A model generated the notes under the pieces. It was given only the letters and a program-made list of their open reading frames with translations, had not been told where the DNA came from and did no database searches. A stretch of 64,000 nt of DNA. It comes from Guillardia theta CCMP2712 (Eukaryota > Cryptophyceae > Pyrenomonadales > Geminigeraceae). Each line of letters starts with the position of its first letter. Position 1 is the stretch's first letter. A program made the position numbers and the translations under genes. Of the stretch, positions 44,910 to 55,131 are shown piece after piece. The stretch lies in assembly GCF_000315625.1 (NCBI RefSeq), contig NW_005434616.1, positions 62,001 to 126,000 of the forward strand, given 5' to 3'.

Positions 44910-46475
44910 ATGGGAGGAGAAGCCTCAAAATTTCTGGACTGGATTGAGGGGAAAAGTCCCGACGAGTCTGCCATTCAAAACAGACAGTCGAGGTCTCAAC
45001 CCAATCATCCATCTCAGTCTAATCATCGAACAACTTCTTACATCTCATTCGTGACGAACAGGCAACGCTCAGATCAATCTCCTGCAAGCAAAGCAAGAAC
45101 TCCCACCAACTATGCTGCACACTCAGCAGCTCCGAGAGTCATACCTTCGCGGACACCACAAAGTGAACCTAAACATCATTCGTACTCGCAACTCTCCCCA
45201 TCCTCTATGCCCAGCCCAGCTGCAGCAAGGGTGCCTTTCAATCCTATCTCTCCCTCTCCGAGCATGACGCTCACTCCGGGAGCTGCTGCAGGAAAGACAG
45301 TGACACCAGGGGCAACATCGGGAAGAACTCCATCGCACAACAGCCTGCAGGACAAAGACAAGAAGAGCTTGCTCAAGTCTCGCGTGCATCACGTGGTGGA
45401 GGCGGACATGTGCTTCCAGGGAGCGGAAACAACATTTCCTGTGGAGTTTGAGAGACTGTCTGCCTCGGAGAAAGAGTTCTACTCCTCGCCCATCGCAGAC
45501 AGCAAGTACAACACTGCACTCCTTCTTAAGAGCATCGGGCACTACGACAGAGCAAGGAGCCTGTTCGATCAGTGCCGGCAAATCTACACGGACATCTATG
45601 GTTCTGAACACAAGGATGCGCTTGATGCCGCGGCACAGGCTTCGACGTGCTTGATTGTGAAAGCGACTGAGGAGGACATGCAGAATTCAATTACTTCCGA
45701 GGAAGGGAGCAGCATACCGCTGATAGCCAGAGATGGCGACTACGAGAGGAGGAGAAAGAGCATGCAAGCGACAGAAGCTGACATGCAGAGAAGCTTGATG
45801 GCTGAGAACGAGCGAAGAGCCCTATTCGTAAAGGGAGGACTTGATGAAAGTACGAACTTGTCCAGCACCCTTCCTCCAAAGTTCGTGATCGAGGGGTTGG
45901 AAGTTGACGAGGAGGCGGTGCTTTCAAGTGGGCAAACGCCGCAGAATGACCGAGAGCAGATGGCGGATCATGCGATGAAGGATGAGAAAAGAGCAGCGGA
46001 CACCAGGATTGTGAGGAAAGAATCGCCGGAAGCAAAAGTCAACATCCCTCCCAAGCTTCACGACAGAGCCTCGGATGTCCAACAGCTGCATGCAAACTTT
46101 ACTTCAGTCGTGCGCGATGCAAGGGGCAGTTTGAACTTGCTCAGTTCCAGCCAAGACAGGACCAATCAGACAGGGAATTCTTCTCTGCCTCCCCCTATCT
46201 TGTCGCCTCCTCGTCCTCCTTCCGGGATTCCGTCCCGTCCTGCAGTTCCTTCTCCTGCTCCTGCACCTTCTCCTGATGTTGTGTCTACCCGTCTCTTTGC
46301 CCCTGGCTCCTTCCCTAGCCCTGCTCTTGCTCCTTCCCCAGCCACGCCCGTCCCTGCACCTCTTCGTCATCGTGATCCTTCGCTGCAAGGAAGGACTTTC
46401 GACTTCTACGAGGCATTCGAGGACCGGGCTCGCCCCATCGAATCTCGTCCACCTGGCTCCTTGGTTTGGGTTTAA
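44910..46475 (+). CDS. N-myristoylated TPR protein with Pro-rich tail, intronless
   Basis: ATG at 44910 gives MGGEASKFLDWIEGKSP, a textbook N-myristoylation start (Gly2, Ser6, Lys7). It is one exon of 521 codons. A disordered Ser/Pro/Thr region (residues about 25-150) is followed by a tetratricopeptide-like helix pair around SKYNTALLLKSIGHYDRARS and CRQIYTDIYGSEHKDALDA (about 45500-45640), similar to kinesin-light-chain-type TPRs. A twice-repeated short unit follows (ATEEDMQNS / ATEADMQRS), then charged sequence, then a Pro-rich tail (ILSPPRPPSGIPSRPAVPS), ending GSLVWV. Probably a membrane-edge adaptor; function unknown. The 3' side carries a 25-base tandem duplication (46500-46555). Confidence 0.7.
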   Translation: MGGEASKFLDWIEGKSPDESAIQNRQSRSQPNHPSQSNHRTTSYISFVTNRQRSDQSPASKARTPTNYAAHSAAPRVIPSRTPQSEPKHHSYSQLSPSSMPSPAAARVPFNPISPSPSMTLTPGAAAGKTVTPGATSGRTPSHNSLQDKDKKSLLKSRVHHVVEADMCFQGAETTFPVEFERLSASEKEFYSSPIADSKYNTALLLKSIGHYDRARSLFDQCRQIYTDIYGSEHKDALDAAAQASTCLIVKATEEDMQNSITSEEGSSIPLIARDGDYERRRKSMQATEADMQRSLMAENERRALFVKGGLDESTNLSSTLPPKFVIEGLEVDEEAVLSSGQTPQNDREQMADHAMKDEKRAADTRIVRKESPEAKVNIPPKLHDRASDVQQLHANFTSVVRDARGSLNLLSSSQDRTNQTGNSSLPPPILSPPRPPSGIPSRPAVPSPAPAPSPDVVSTRLFAPGSFPSPALAPSPATPVPAPLRHRDPSLQGRTFDFYEAFEDRARPIESRPPGSLVWV

Positions 46476-46499
46476 CAAGCGTAAGGGAGGAAGAAGAAT

Positions 46500-46555
46500 C
46501 TAGGTCTCATCCCCCTCATTCTCTAGGTCTCATCCCCCTCATTCTCTAGATCTCA
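46500..46555. repeat. Tandem duplication of about 24-25 bases
   Basis: The unit CTAGGTCTCATCCCCCTC plus ATTCT occurs twice, with a partial third copy, just after the stop of the TPR gene. Confidence 0.8.
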
Positions 46556-46606
46556 TCTCTATCTTCTGCCTTCAGCAGTGAAAAACGCCTGTAAAATCTC
46601 CTGCCC

Positions 46607-48547
46607 CTACAGCAGCTCATTCGACTTGGTGATGCTCGCGACTATCTTGTCCGGCGTCATGTCGTCCAGCGTCAAGCAGTCCTCCAGCTGAAACCTTCCC
46701 TGGAACGCAGACTGACGGTCAAGCGGAGTACGGAGGGATACGGGGGACGGGGGACGTGAGTGGGAAGGGGGAGGGCAGGACATGGACGAGCGGCGGATGG
46801 GGGGGGGGGGGGGGGGGGGGGGGGGTTGGAGAGACAACGGAATGGATCGTCTTGCCTGATGCGTGCGGACCAATTTCGTCATGTGAGCAGCGGTGCCAAG
46901 GTCGAGAGCGATGTCGGAGATGAGGCTGGAAAAATCATGAGAGGGGGGAAGGGAAGAGATGCGTGGAAACCTGCGAATGTACGTTCCTCCTCCGCAATCC
47001 ACATAGATGTGGAAATCCGGTGCTGTCTCTGGCACCAGAGGAGTGAGGTAAAGGAGCAAAGTTGCATGGAAGAGGAGGAGCGGCAGGAAGGGATGCAGGA
47101 GGGGAAAAGGCGCCAGTACCAGCAAATGGACGCATCAGCTTGATGCTGTGGACCCTGACTGGCCTTGGCTTCATCTCGACCTTGAGGGAAAAATCAGGAC
47201 GGGGAGGGAAGAGCGTCGGAAGCAGCGGCTCACCTCGACCCCTTTCCTTGCCAACTCGTACGCTCGCACTCCCTGGATCTTGACGGCAGAGTACATGGGG
47301 GGCCGCTGGAGTAAAGGAGGTGAGATGGGAGTGAGGAAGGGGGAGGGGGGGGGGACGACCTGCAGGATGTCGCCAATGTACGAGTCTAGGACCTTGATCA
47401 GCTTCTCATCGGTCAAATCTTCCCAGGGGTGAACTTCTCCGATCTTCAAACGTTCAAGTCACTTCCATGCCGAATCTCACAACCACCCTCGTTTCCTCCG
47501 CATCAAACTTGTTCACAACCCCACACCTGCGTTCCCTCGGCATCGCCCGTGTCCGTGAAGAAACCGAATCTTCCGACCTGTTTGCAAAAAGTTATGGGAA
47601 AGAACAGGGGAGTAAGAGCGAAGATTGAGCATGGGAAAGTGGACACAACGGGGGAATATAAAAGAGAAAGAGAAAGAGAGGAGAAGACGGGAAAAGATAA
47701 GAGATGATGACGATGACGATGAATGGAAAGGATAAATAGGCAGATGGAAAGATAGAAAGGACAGGGGAGCACAGGCGAACAACTGTTTTGTTCTGCATCA
47801 CCGCTTCATAAGCCTTCCTTCCCTTGGTGAAGAAGTCCATCTTTCGTGTGCCACTTCCTACACCGATTACAAGCACACCGGTAGCCATGGGGTCCAGCGT
47901 CCCACCATGCCCGACTTTGATCTCCGCCCTGAGCGTTACGATCGTAAAGTGCAGATCCAAAGAGCAAAGGGAGGAGGTATTAGGAGTAGTGGAATTTTGG
48001 CGTCTGCGGACAGGAAGAGGGCAACAGAGGACGACGGGAAAGAAGAGGAGCATGAGGATGAAGAAGGAAGATGAATATGACAAGAGCACTGACCCTTTCC
48101 TTGTAAGTTCAGGCTGGAGGCTTCGTAGGTGCCTGCTAATCATTGATCGGATCTGAACAAGTGTCACGGTCGTCCACCTCTTCCTTCGGGAACCTTGGCG
48201 ACAACATCGTAGGAGGTGAAGTTTTGAGGCTTGTGGACGGGAAAGATGCCATCGAGCCCCAGATCTGTCGCCAGTCGCTTCGCCCTCTCCCTTTCGATCC
48301 CTCTGTTTTGCTTTGTCCCAGCAGGCTTGCTGGAGGCCTCCTGCTTCTGACAGTTGAGCGGCATCATGGAGGCAGCTCGCCTCTTCTTCTCGGCTCTCAG
48401 AGGCGATCGACTGCAGCAGCATCTCCGTCACTGATCACTGTCCGTGCAAGTCTCGCTCACTCACATATCTGAGGCTCCGCTGGCGGATCGTGACAGAGGC
48501 TTCCTTTCCCCCTCCGTGTGGTACATCGCTTTCCATGCTGTCCACAT
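46607..48547 (-). CDS. tRNA pseudouridine-55 synthase, TruB family
   Basis: Converts U55 of tRNA to pseudouridine. Minus-strand exons begin with ATG 48547 (MWTAWKAMYHTEGERK), an Arg/Lys/Ser-rich leader, then GIFPVHKPQNFTSYDVVAKV (about 48190-48250), VGHGGTLDPMATGVLVIGV with the catalytic Asp (about 47860-47915), KAYEAVMQNKTV, GRFGFFTDTGDAEGT (47530-47575), VHPWEDLTDEKLIKVLDSYI (47370-47430), PPMYSAVKIQGVRAYELARKG (47245-47305), DLGTAAHMTKLVRT (46860-46910) and a last exon to the stop at 46607. Motif order is complete for the family. The leader could be an organelle signal. An intron between 47140 and 46920 and another with a poly-G run at 46799-46826 are included. Confidence 0.88.
46799..46826. 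repeat. Poly-G run inside a TruB intron
   Basis: About 28 consecutive G on the plus strand (poly-C in the transcript). Confidence 0.9.
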
Positions 48548-49522
48548 GGATCGCGTGGCCGGGGAGGACGAGATGATGGCCTCCTTAGCAGGCCTGAGCG
48601 CGACTGAACGCAGCTGGTGAAAACCTACGTTGAGGCTAGGAAGAAGGTTGAGATGGGGAAAAAGAGAGAGAGAAGTAACCTCCAGGACATGGCGCAAGGA
48701 GCGACGGCGAGACAGAAGAGGAAGGGGCTGATTGACCTGCTAGTAGCCAGACTTCTCTTCACGTTATAGGAGGCAGTGAGTTCCAGTCCACAAGTACCTG
48801 CGAGCCAGAGACAGGAGGGCTATCACAAGCTGGAAGGAAGATTTCAACACCGATCACATGATCTGAGGGGCACGCGCTCATTCCTCTTTACATGCTATCT
48901 CCCCTGCCCTCCTAGAACTCCTTTCCTTGCCCTTCAACGAGCTCTTGGCCCCACATTCCTTCGGCCCCGTGTCCTTATCCCCGTCTTCCTTTAGGCTTAT
49001 CCTCACCCTCGGGGTTGTGAGAATCCTTGCCCGCTATGCTTGTGTCATGATCATCATGCAAGCCTTCCTATTCCTCGTCATCTTCTTCCTCACCATCCTT
49101 TCACGTCTTCTCCAGGTCCTTCTTGTCTTCCTCGTCCTTGTCCTCGTCCTCATGTTCAAATGTTCTCTTCCTTCCGTTTCGTTCCCTCTCTCCTTTCTCC
49201 ACCTCCTTCGCGTTTTTCTGCTCCCCTGTCCCCACTCTATCACATAATCATCCTCGTTTTCTTCATCCTCTTCATCCTTCTCATCGCCCTCTGAGTCTTC
49301 CTCCTCCTCCTCTCGTACCGCTTTCCCGCAGCGCCAAGGCTGCATTGCATGACCTGCACGGATATTCACGGGACCCCACCCTCCGAGCTAGTCGGTAGCA
49401 AAGTGTGGTTTTAAAAGGGAGGGGTGGATCAATGCTAGGGGCGGATCGCCAGCGGCAGTGAAGGAAAGAAAGGAGAACAGAAAGACGAAGAAAGAGGTCA
49501 GGAAGGAAGGAAGGCAGTCAGT

Positions 49523-49617
<95 letters not shown>

Positions 49618-49723
49618 TGAGAGAGTCTTCTGGTCGCAGACATGTCAGTCCGCCGATCCTGGGACGATGTTCGGCTCGGTGTGAGAGGCCTCCTTTGAAT
49701 GTTACCTCGGCACTCTCCTCGCC
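48548..49723. other. Spacer, no gene resolved; tetranucleotide repeat
   Basis: The middle (48880-49330) is C/T-rich; its minus strand is open but low-complexity (Glu/Arg runs) and is not called. A (GGCA)n run lies at 49523-49617. The right edge should hold the promoter of the beta-helix gene, and the left edge that of TruB. No GGGGTA patch here. Confidence 0.35.
49523..49617. repeat. (GGCA)n tetranucleotide microsatellite
   Basis: About 24 uninterrupted units, about 100 bases upstream of the next ATG. Confidence 0.93.
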
Positions 49724-52495
49724 ATGGTCAAGAACCTGAGAAGCGCAGCTCTCATCGTCGCCATCTACGGGGCTCTGCATGTGGCCGGCATCCACACTGG
49801 TTGTAACCCAGATCATTCCTCCAACTTGTTCTCACAATAATGCAACAGCTGACACTCAGCTTCGTCGAACCAGCCTCACGGGTAAGACTTAACGCCATTA
49901 TTGCTAGGATGTTGATGTCCTGCGCAGGGACTGCATCTCCACCTTCGAAGGGAGCTCACGCCTACACCTCGCTCGAGCCTCTTGTCTTCTCCTCCTTAGC
50001 AAGAGGTTTCTTCGTTGTTCCCTTGTCGTGAGGGCCCTCAATGAAGCATCAGGCTTGTGGACTTTGTATTGGTTGTTTGAGCATCTTATCGCGGAGATTT
50101 CATCTGCAGTCACATGGCCGTTCTTGAGGTTTTTTGATGATCCAAAGATTGAATGTTTTTCCTGAACTGCTGGACTTTGATAGTTACCGGAGATTCAAAG
50201 AGAAGATGCAAAGTGACAGCTCCCCTGAGCCACCTGTAAGTCTGCAGTCTTGTGTTAGACGCAAGAACTGATTCCTGACTCTCTAGCCATGGGAAGATTT
50301 CGAATATCCTGTCGAGTCTCTCAACGATGATCATGTGGTACCGAGGTATTGACTTGGTTATGATGATACGCGAATCTGTGTTGAGCGAGAGGATCTGCTT
50401 GCAGTGCTTGTCATGCTTTAAGAAGACGATGATATTCGTGTCAAAGTGGTTCAATGTTTGGGGAGTGATTGTGATGATGACGTGCCACAGTTAGAAATCT
50501 GATTGATATCCTCACGCAGTTGGAAGTATGAGAGCATGAAGGACGCCATCGAGCAGGCGAGGAGCGGTCAGAGGATCTATGCTCGCAAGGTCCAACAAGC
50601 TCTTCCTTGCCTTCCTGACTGAGCCTCAGGGAGATCATCACTGGGACGCGAAGATTACATTGCAAGGCCCCCACGACACGCGAGGAAAGATAAGATGGAT
50701 GCACGTGGTACTTCCCACTGGAAGCTTGAGGTGAGCGCTCGCTGATACAGCATGGAAGATAGGGGAGTACGACGCTCGTCTGTGGGGCAGATGGTCCATC
50801 TCCATCAACACGGGAGGAAGGTGAGGGAAGAGGCGGCAAGGGAGAGCACTAAAGGAAAGAAGCTTCAAAGGCCTCAAGTGCGCATACGAGACGGAGGGAG
50901 TGAGCTGGCCCTGCGTTCTAGTCAGAGGAAACCCTTGGATGTTCGAAACTTGTCAAATAAGGTTGTTGCCTCCACATCTTCGCTTTCTCTTGCTCTGCGA
51001 ACTTCAATTTCTTTCTGCACATTTCGGCTTGATACCTTCATCATTTCTCCCCCCTTCGCCTGATTGTCTTGCAGATGCGCTGGTGCGTACGCCATGATGT
51101 GCGCCAAGTCATCAAGAGTTACCGTCAGACGATGTGGAGTAAGTACCCCAACGCTGACCTGTCAATCGGGAATCAGAAAGGAAGAAAGGGAGGAGCAGGA
51201 GCAGGAGGACAGCAAGGAATGGAGAGTGCATTGCATGGGCTGAGTCTTTACTCAGGTGGGGGGGATGGGAGGGGGAGCTCGACGAGCAGTATGCTGCGTG
51301 ATGATCATGGACAGCAGCTGGTGTTGCCTTCAGAACTCACAGGTGGACTGAGGACGCGTTCCTGCTCCTTCTCACTGCTGTTGGATCAGATTGACGAGAC
51401 TGAATATCAAAGTCCGGGAATCAGGCTCATTGAAAATGGTCAGAAAGCATTCTTGCCCTGGATCCTGCATACACCTCCTCTGGACTCGCTGAAATGCTGT
51501 GATTCAGGGAAGGCTGTCATTGAAAGCTGCGTCTTCCAGCGAAATGGCTACGGCATAGCAGTAGACAACAATGCAAAGGTAGGCATGAGTGAGAAGGGAG
51601 AGGGAAGTGACGTTGCTGCTGGAAGGTGAAAGTCCGGGGATGCATTCTGAAGGAGAACAATCATGCAGCTTTCTACGCTGGTTGGGACGCCTCAAACTCG
51701 GAGATTGACATCCGACAGTGCGCGGTCTATGGGAGAGTCTGGCACTCGAGCGATAGGCCCGGAAAACTTTCAGAGTGCGACAATCGGTGAGATTTCCTTC
51801 CTTCTTCATAGAACTTTGTCATCCTTTCCTCCTGTCCTCTCCCTTGCTTGTTTGTCTCTTCCCGATGCTCCTCTTGCAGTCGGCTCCTCTGTCTCCTGCA
51901 TTGACTTGGCTGCAGCTTCACTGTCTCCTCGATGACACAATCATCCATGATCGTGGACCCTGAGCTGGCAGCAGATGCAGTCGGTACCCTCTGCATTTTA
52001 TCTCACGTCTGAGGTTGCAAGCAGACGAGTGAGGAAGATAAAGACGATCTTTCATGGCGGTATGGGAGGACGCCAGGACGGAAGTGAGAGCTCAAGTTTG
52101 TTTCATCTCCTTCTTTCCCTTGACGTGTGCTGCAGGGGGTTTACTGCTCCTGGCTCAGAGCTGGGATCGCTTAGGGAGAGAATGGTTTCGAGGAGGATGA
52201 GCTTTCCCGACCTCCGGGGCCTTGAAATGCACACGAAATCTTCCAAGGTGAGCGCAGAGGAATCAGTGAAGCTCGCGCTGATGCAGTGGAGCAGGCGGCA
52301 GAGGAAGGGGGTGGGCAGGAGGAGGAGACGGTCAGTCGAAAGCGAGGGACCTCCAGGGACTCGCAGCGGTCGGACTTGACGCCGAGGTGGATCAGCGCGA
52401 AAAGTTTCATAGGGAGAAGCAGATCGATAGCAGAGATCACGTCGGGGACATACGAAGAGACGATGCAGACGCGAAGTAGCAGCACTCAAACATAG
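49724..52495 (+). CDS. Right-handed beta-helix protein, F-box-like N-terminus possible
   Basis: Many-exon gene. ATG 49724 (MVKNLRSAALIVAIYGALHV) is the best start seen. An early exon reads DCISTFEGSSRLHLARASCL, F-box-like but not conclusive. Later exons show the usual order of FBXO11-type beta-helix proteins: MKDAIEQARSGQRIYAR (50535-50590, compare A-x-x-x-GD-x-I), HHWDAKITLQG, YDARLWGRWSISINTGG (50770-50815), FKGLKCAYETEGVSWPCVLV and MFETCQIR (50865-50960), CAGAYAMMCAKSSRVTVRRC (51075-51135), AVIESCVFQRNGYGIAVDNN (51510-51575) and AAFYAGWDASNSEIDIRQC (51670-51720). It ends in a basic/Ser tail with stop 52493-52495. Some joins were not checked. Function unknown; substrate recognition for ubiquitination if the F-box is real. 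Confidence 0.55.
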
Positions 52496-52542
52496 GAGGA
52501 GAAGAGATGGTGATTGAAGTAGAAGCAACCAAGGGTAGCGAT

Positions 52543-52718
52543 TCAGTCAAAGATGATGTGCTTCGGTTGAGCGTTCACTACTGATGGTCCTGGCCGCCTC
52601 CAGACCTGCTGTGGCAGAAGTGAAAAGCGGAGAGAGGATACAAGGGAAAGGTGTTGGGGCAAGGAATGCCCTAATTCTGCTGGTAGGAGAAAAAACAGAA
52701 CAAAACTTGCAAAAACTG

Positions 52719-52783
<65 letters not shown>

Positions 52784-54091
52784 AAGGGGAAGGAGGGAAC
52801 CTGTGGCTTCTGCTTCTGCTTCTGGTCCTTCGCATGCTGTTTCAACGGCTGAATGAAATAAGTGAACGAGGAGTAGGAGATCGCAGCAACGCGACTTACA
52901 CGCCCGAAGGGGAAGCTTCCACTGGTCGGATCCCTGCGTGACTCCAGCTTCGAGATCATCCTCTGAGCCCCATGGTCAGGAGAGAAGGAGAGAGACGGAT
53001 CGACCAACCTGATGCCTCTTCCTCAGCTTGTTGATGAGTGCGACTGCCCAAGGACCTTGTCATGGAATTGACACGCTCGTGCCTGCCCTCTACCTGCTTT
53101 CATCGACTGGCGGCCCTCCTTCACTCTTCGGTCCTGCTCCTCCTCCTCCTTCTTCTTAGTCAGCTTCTTCAGCTCATGCGCTCTCCTATGAGGATTCATC
53201 TTCATCTTGGAATGATCCCTCTCCTGACTCAGCTCCTCCTCAGCTTCCTCCTCCTTTGTCGAGCTCTTCATCGCCTCATCTGCTAAGAGAGGTGCTTCAA
53301 CTCTCGTATCACAGTGTTCATCCTCACCCTCTTCCGAACTTTCTTCCTCTATCTGCATAATCCCGTCTTCTATCCATCTAGTCTTCAATTTGAATCTCTT
53401 TCCATCCGCTTCTGTTCTCGTCCCATAAGTTTCCTCCATCATCGTTACCAAGTCCTGTGCAGCAATCAACAGCCCTGCTCATGCTGAAGACATCAACAAG
53501 CTCTACCTTTTCTTTGGCTTTCTTGTCAAAGGATTGGATCTCTTCCCTCTCAGGAGTTTCTTCCTGCCTTTCTCGTTCGTTTTCCTCTTTCTCTTCTCCT
53601 TGTTCAGCGCCTTCCCAGTGGAACATCCTGCCTGTCTGACTCCACAATGAGCGGACCCGTGACAGTTCGGACTTTCTTTCAAGGAGCTTCTCAGAAGAAG
53701 GTAGCTCTACATTCTTCTCGGACAACTCCTCCTCCTCTCCTGGTAAGCCTTCTGGATCATCATTCACTGCAGCCTTGCGCCCTTTGTTCCTCGCTTTTGC
53801 ATTTTTCACTCCTCTTTCCGCTTTTTCATTCTTTTCTTTCTTCTTCACACGCTGAGATTCAATGATCATCAGACAACGACAACCTTCAACCATTGACTCT
53901 TTTCACCTGTCTACTGGGGTATTTCTTGTCTGGTTCTGCATAAATCCGTTCAAGAACTTGATCTGCTGGTACCAGTGTCTGGAGCTTTCGTGACTCTCCC
54001 ACTTCCCTACCAGTTTGTCTACCTTTGGCGGAGTCTTCCCCTTCGTCGTTGGGGCTCTCACTTTCAGCTGAGCACACAACGTCATCATCCT
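52543..54091 (-). CDS. Highly charged nuclear-type protein, hypothetical
   Basis: Minus-strand exons join in phase: DDDVVCSAESESPNDEGEDS to KKYPSRQ (54091-53905), RVKKKEKNEKAERGVKNAKA to the SRAVD region (53850-53470), AQDLVTMMEETYGTRTEADG to RQSMKAG (53463-53090), PWAVALINKLRKRHQ, RMISKLESRRDPTSGSFPFG (52960-52900) and QVWRRPGPSVVNAQPKHIIF with the stop at 52543. The last intron holds the (GAGCAG)n run. The product is rich in Glu and Lys with long helical stretches, consistent with a nuclear scaffold, but I recognise no domain. The start is unresolved: ATG 54119 is followed in frame by a TAG unless an intron lies between. It ends 47 bases from the opposing gene. Confidence 0.5.
52719..52784. 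repeat. (GAGCAG)n hexanucleotide microsatellite
   Basis: Eleven units in the last intron of the charged-protein gene. Confidence 0.92.
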
Positions 54092-55131
54092 ACACCAGCA
54101 AGGCCTCGCCGATCACCATGACAGGCGCCGTCGATTCGAATTGACAGGCAGGAGCAGGGAATTCAGTCAAGAGGCTCATCAAAGGGTCCCCTTGAGTAGC
54201 CAGCGTGGCTTCATCAAGGCCTCTCCTGCCCAATCGAGTCAAGGAAAAGAAGAGCATGACACCTCTCACCCCTGCTTCCCTCCTCGGAGGACTAGAGCCA
54301 CGCGGAAATGTTCGTTGGGGAAGCTAGCCGCCGGCTCCGACATGCGTCCTCTCTGAGTGTAGGACTCGAGGAGAGGGAACCATAGAGCTAAAGAAATTAT
54401 CCACAGCAGAGACCTTGCTGTGCCGCTACGGGCCGGGACGGGACCAAGACCCGCTCCTCGGACCATCTCGATGTCTTCATTGTACATTGAAAGTCGGTCT
54501 TTGCCCGCTGCTCTCCTGATGACTCCTCACCATCGACCTCCGTGCTCGTCCTCCCCTCATCTCATTCTTCTCCTCTTGCCTCCTCCTCCTCCTCCTCCTC
54601 CTCCTCCTCCTCCTCCTCCTCTCATTCTCGACGCCTCCCCATCCTCACCCCCAAGGCGCCTCCTTTCCCTGACATGATGCGACCACTCGTGACCTCATCC
54701 CCGCACATATTCTGAGGATGAGGGCGATGAACTGGGCGATGAAATCGTTCACAAAGTCGCAATAGAGGATTCCTTCTTCCGCCCTCTCCCCCCCCCCCCC
54801 ANNNNNNNNNNNNNNNNNNNNNNNNNNNNNNNNNNNNNNNNNNNNNNNNNNNNNNNNNNNNNNNNNNNNNNNNNNNNNNNNNNNNNNNNNNNNNNNNNNN
54901 NCATACTCTACCCTCCTTCTCTTCGCTCCTACTCGTCTTCTCTCCTTGTTGCTTTCCTTAGACCTTCTTCTCACTTCCTTCTCCGCCCCCCACGAATCCC
55001 TGCTTCCCTATTGTCACTGTCTTGTTGGTCCTGGAAAGATTGCCATACCTTCTGCCCATCATCATCATTCACCGCTCGTTATTTTTGTTCCCCTCTTCAG
55101 CTCGGTCGCAGTTTTGACTTTAACCCATGGC
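54092..55131. other. Spacer with (TCC)n repeat and assembly gap
   Basis: (TCC)n at 54580-54622; a C-run at 54788-54800; then 100 N (54802-54901). No exon recognised, but coding sequence could be hidden in the gap. The right part (54900-55130) is C/T-rich and leads to the hydrolase gene. Confidence 0.4.
54802..54901. other. Assembly gap of 100 N
   Basis: Exactly 100 N, a conventional placeholder for a gap of unknown size, starting one base after a poly-C run that probably stopped the read. Confidence 0.98.

Noticed and set aside
49034-49369. Acidic/Arg-rich minus-strand protein
   Set aside because: Pure low-complexity translation of a C/T-rich spacer, without start, splice links or neighbours in phase.
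52716-52856. Poly-Leu or Ser/Cys repeat coding in the (GAGCAG)n tract
   Set aside because: A GTAAGT donor and a downstream acceptor remove the tract as an intron and give a better C-terminus.
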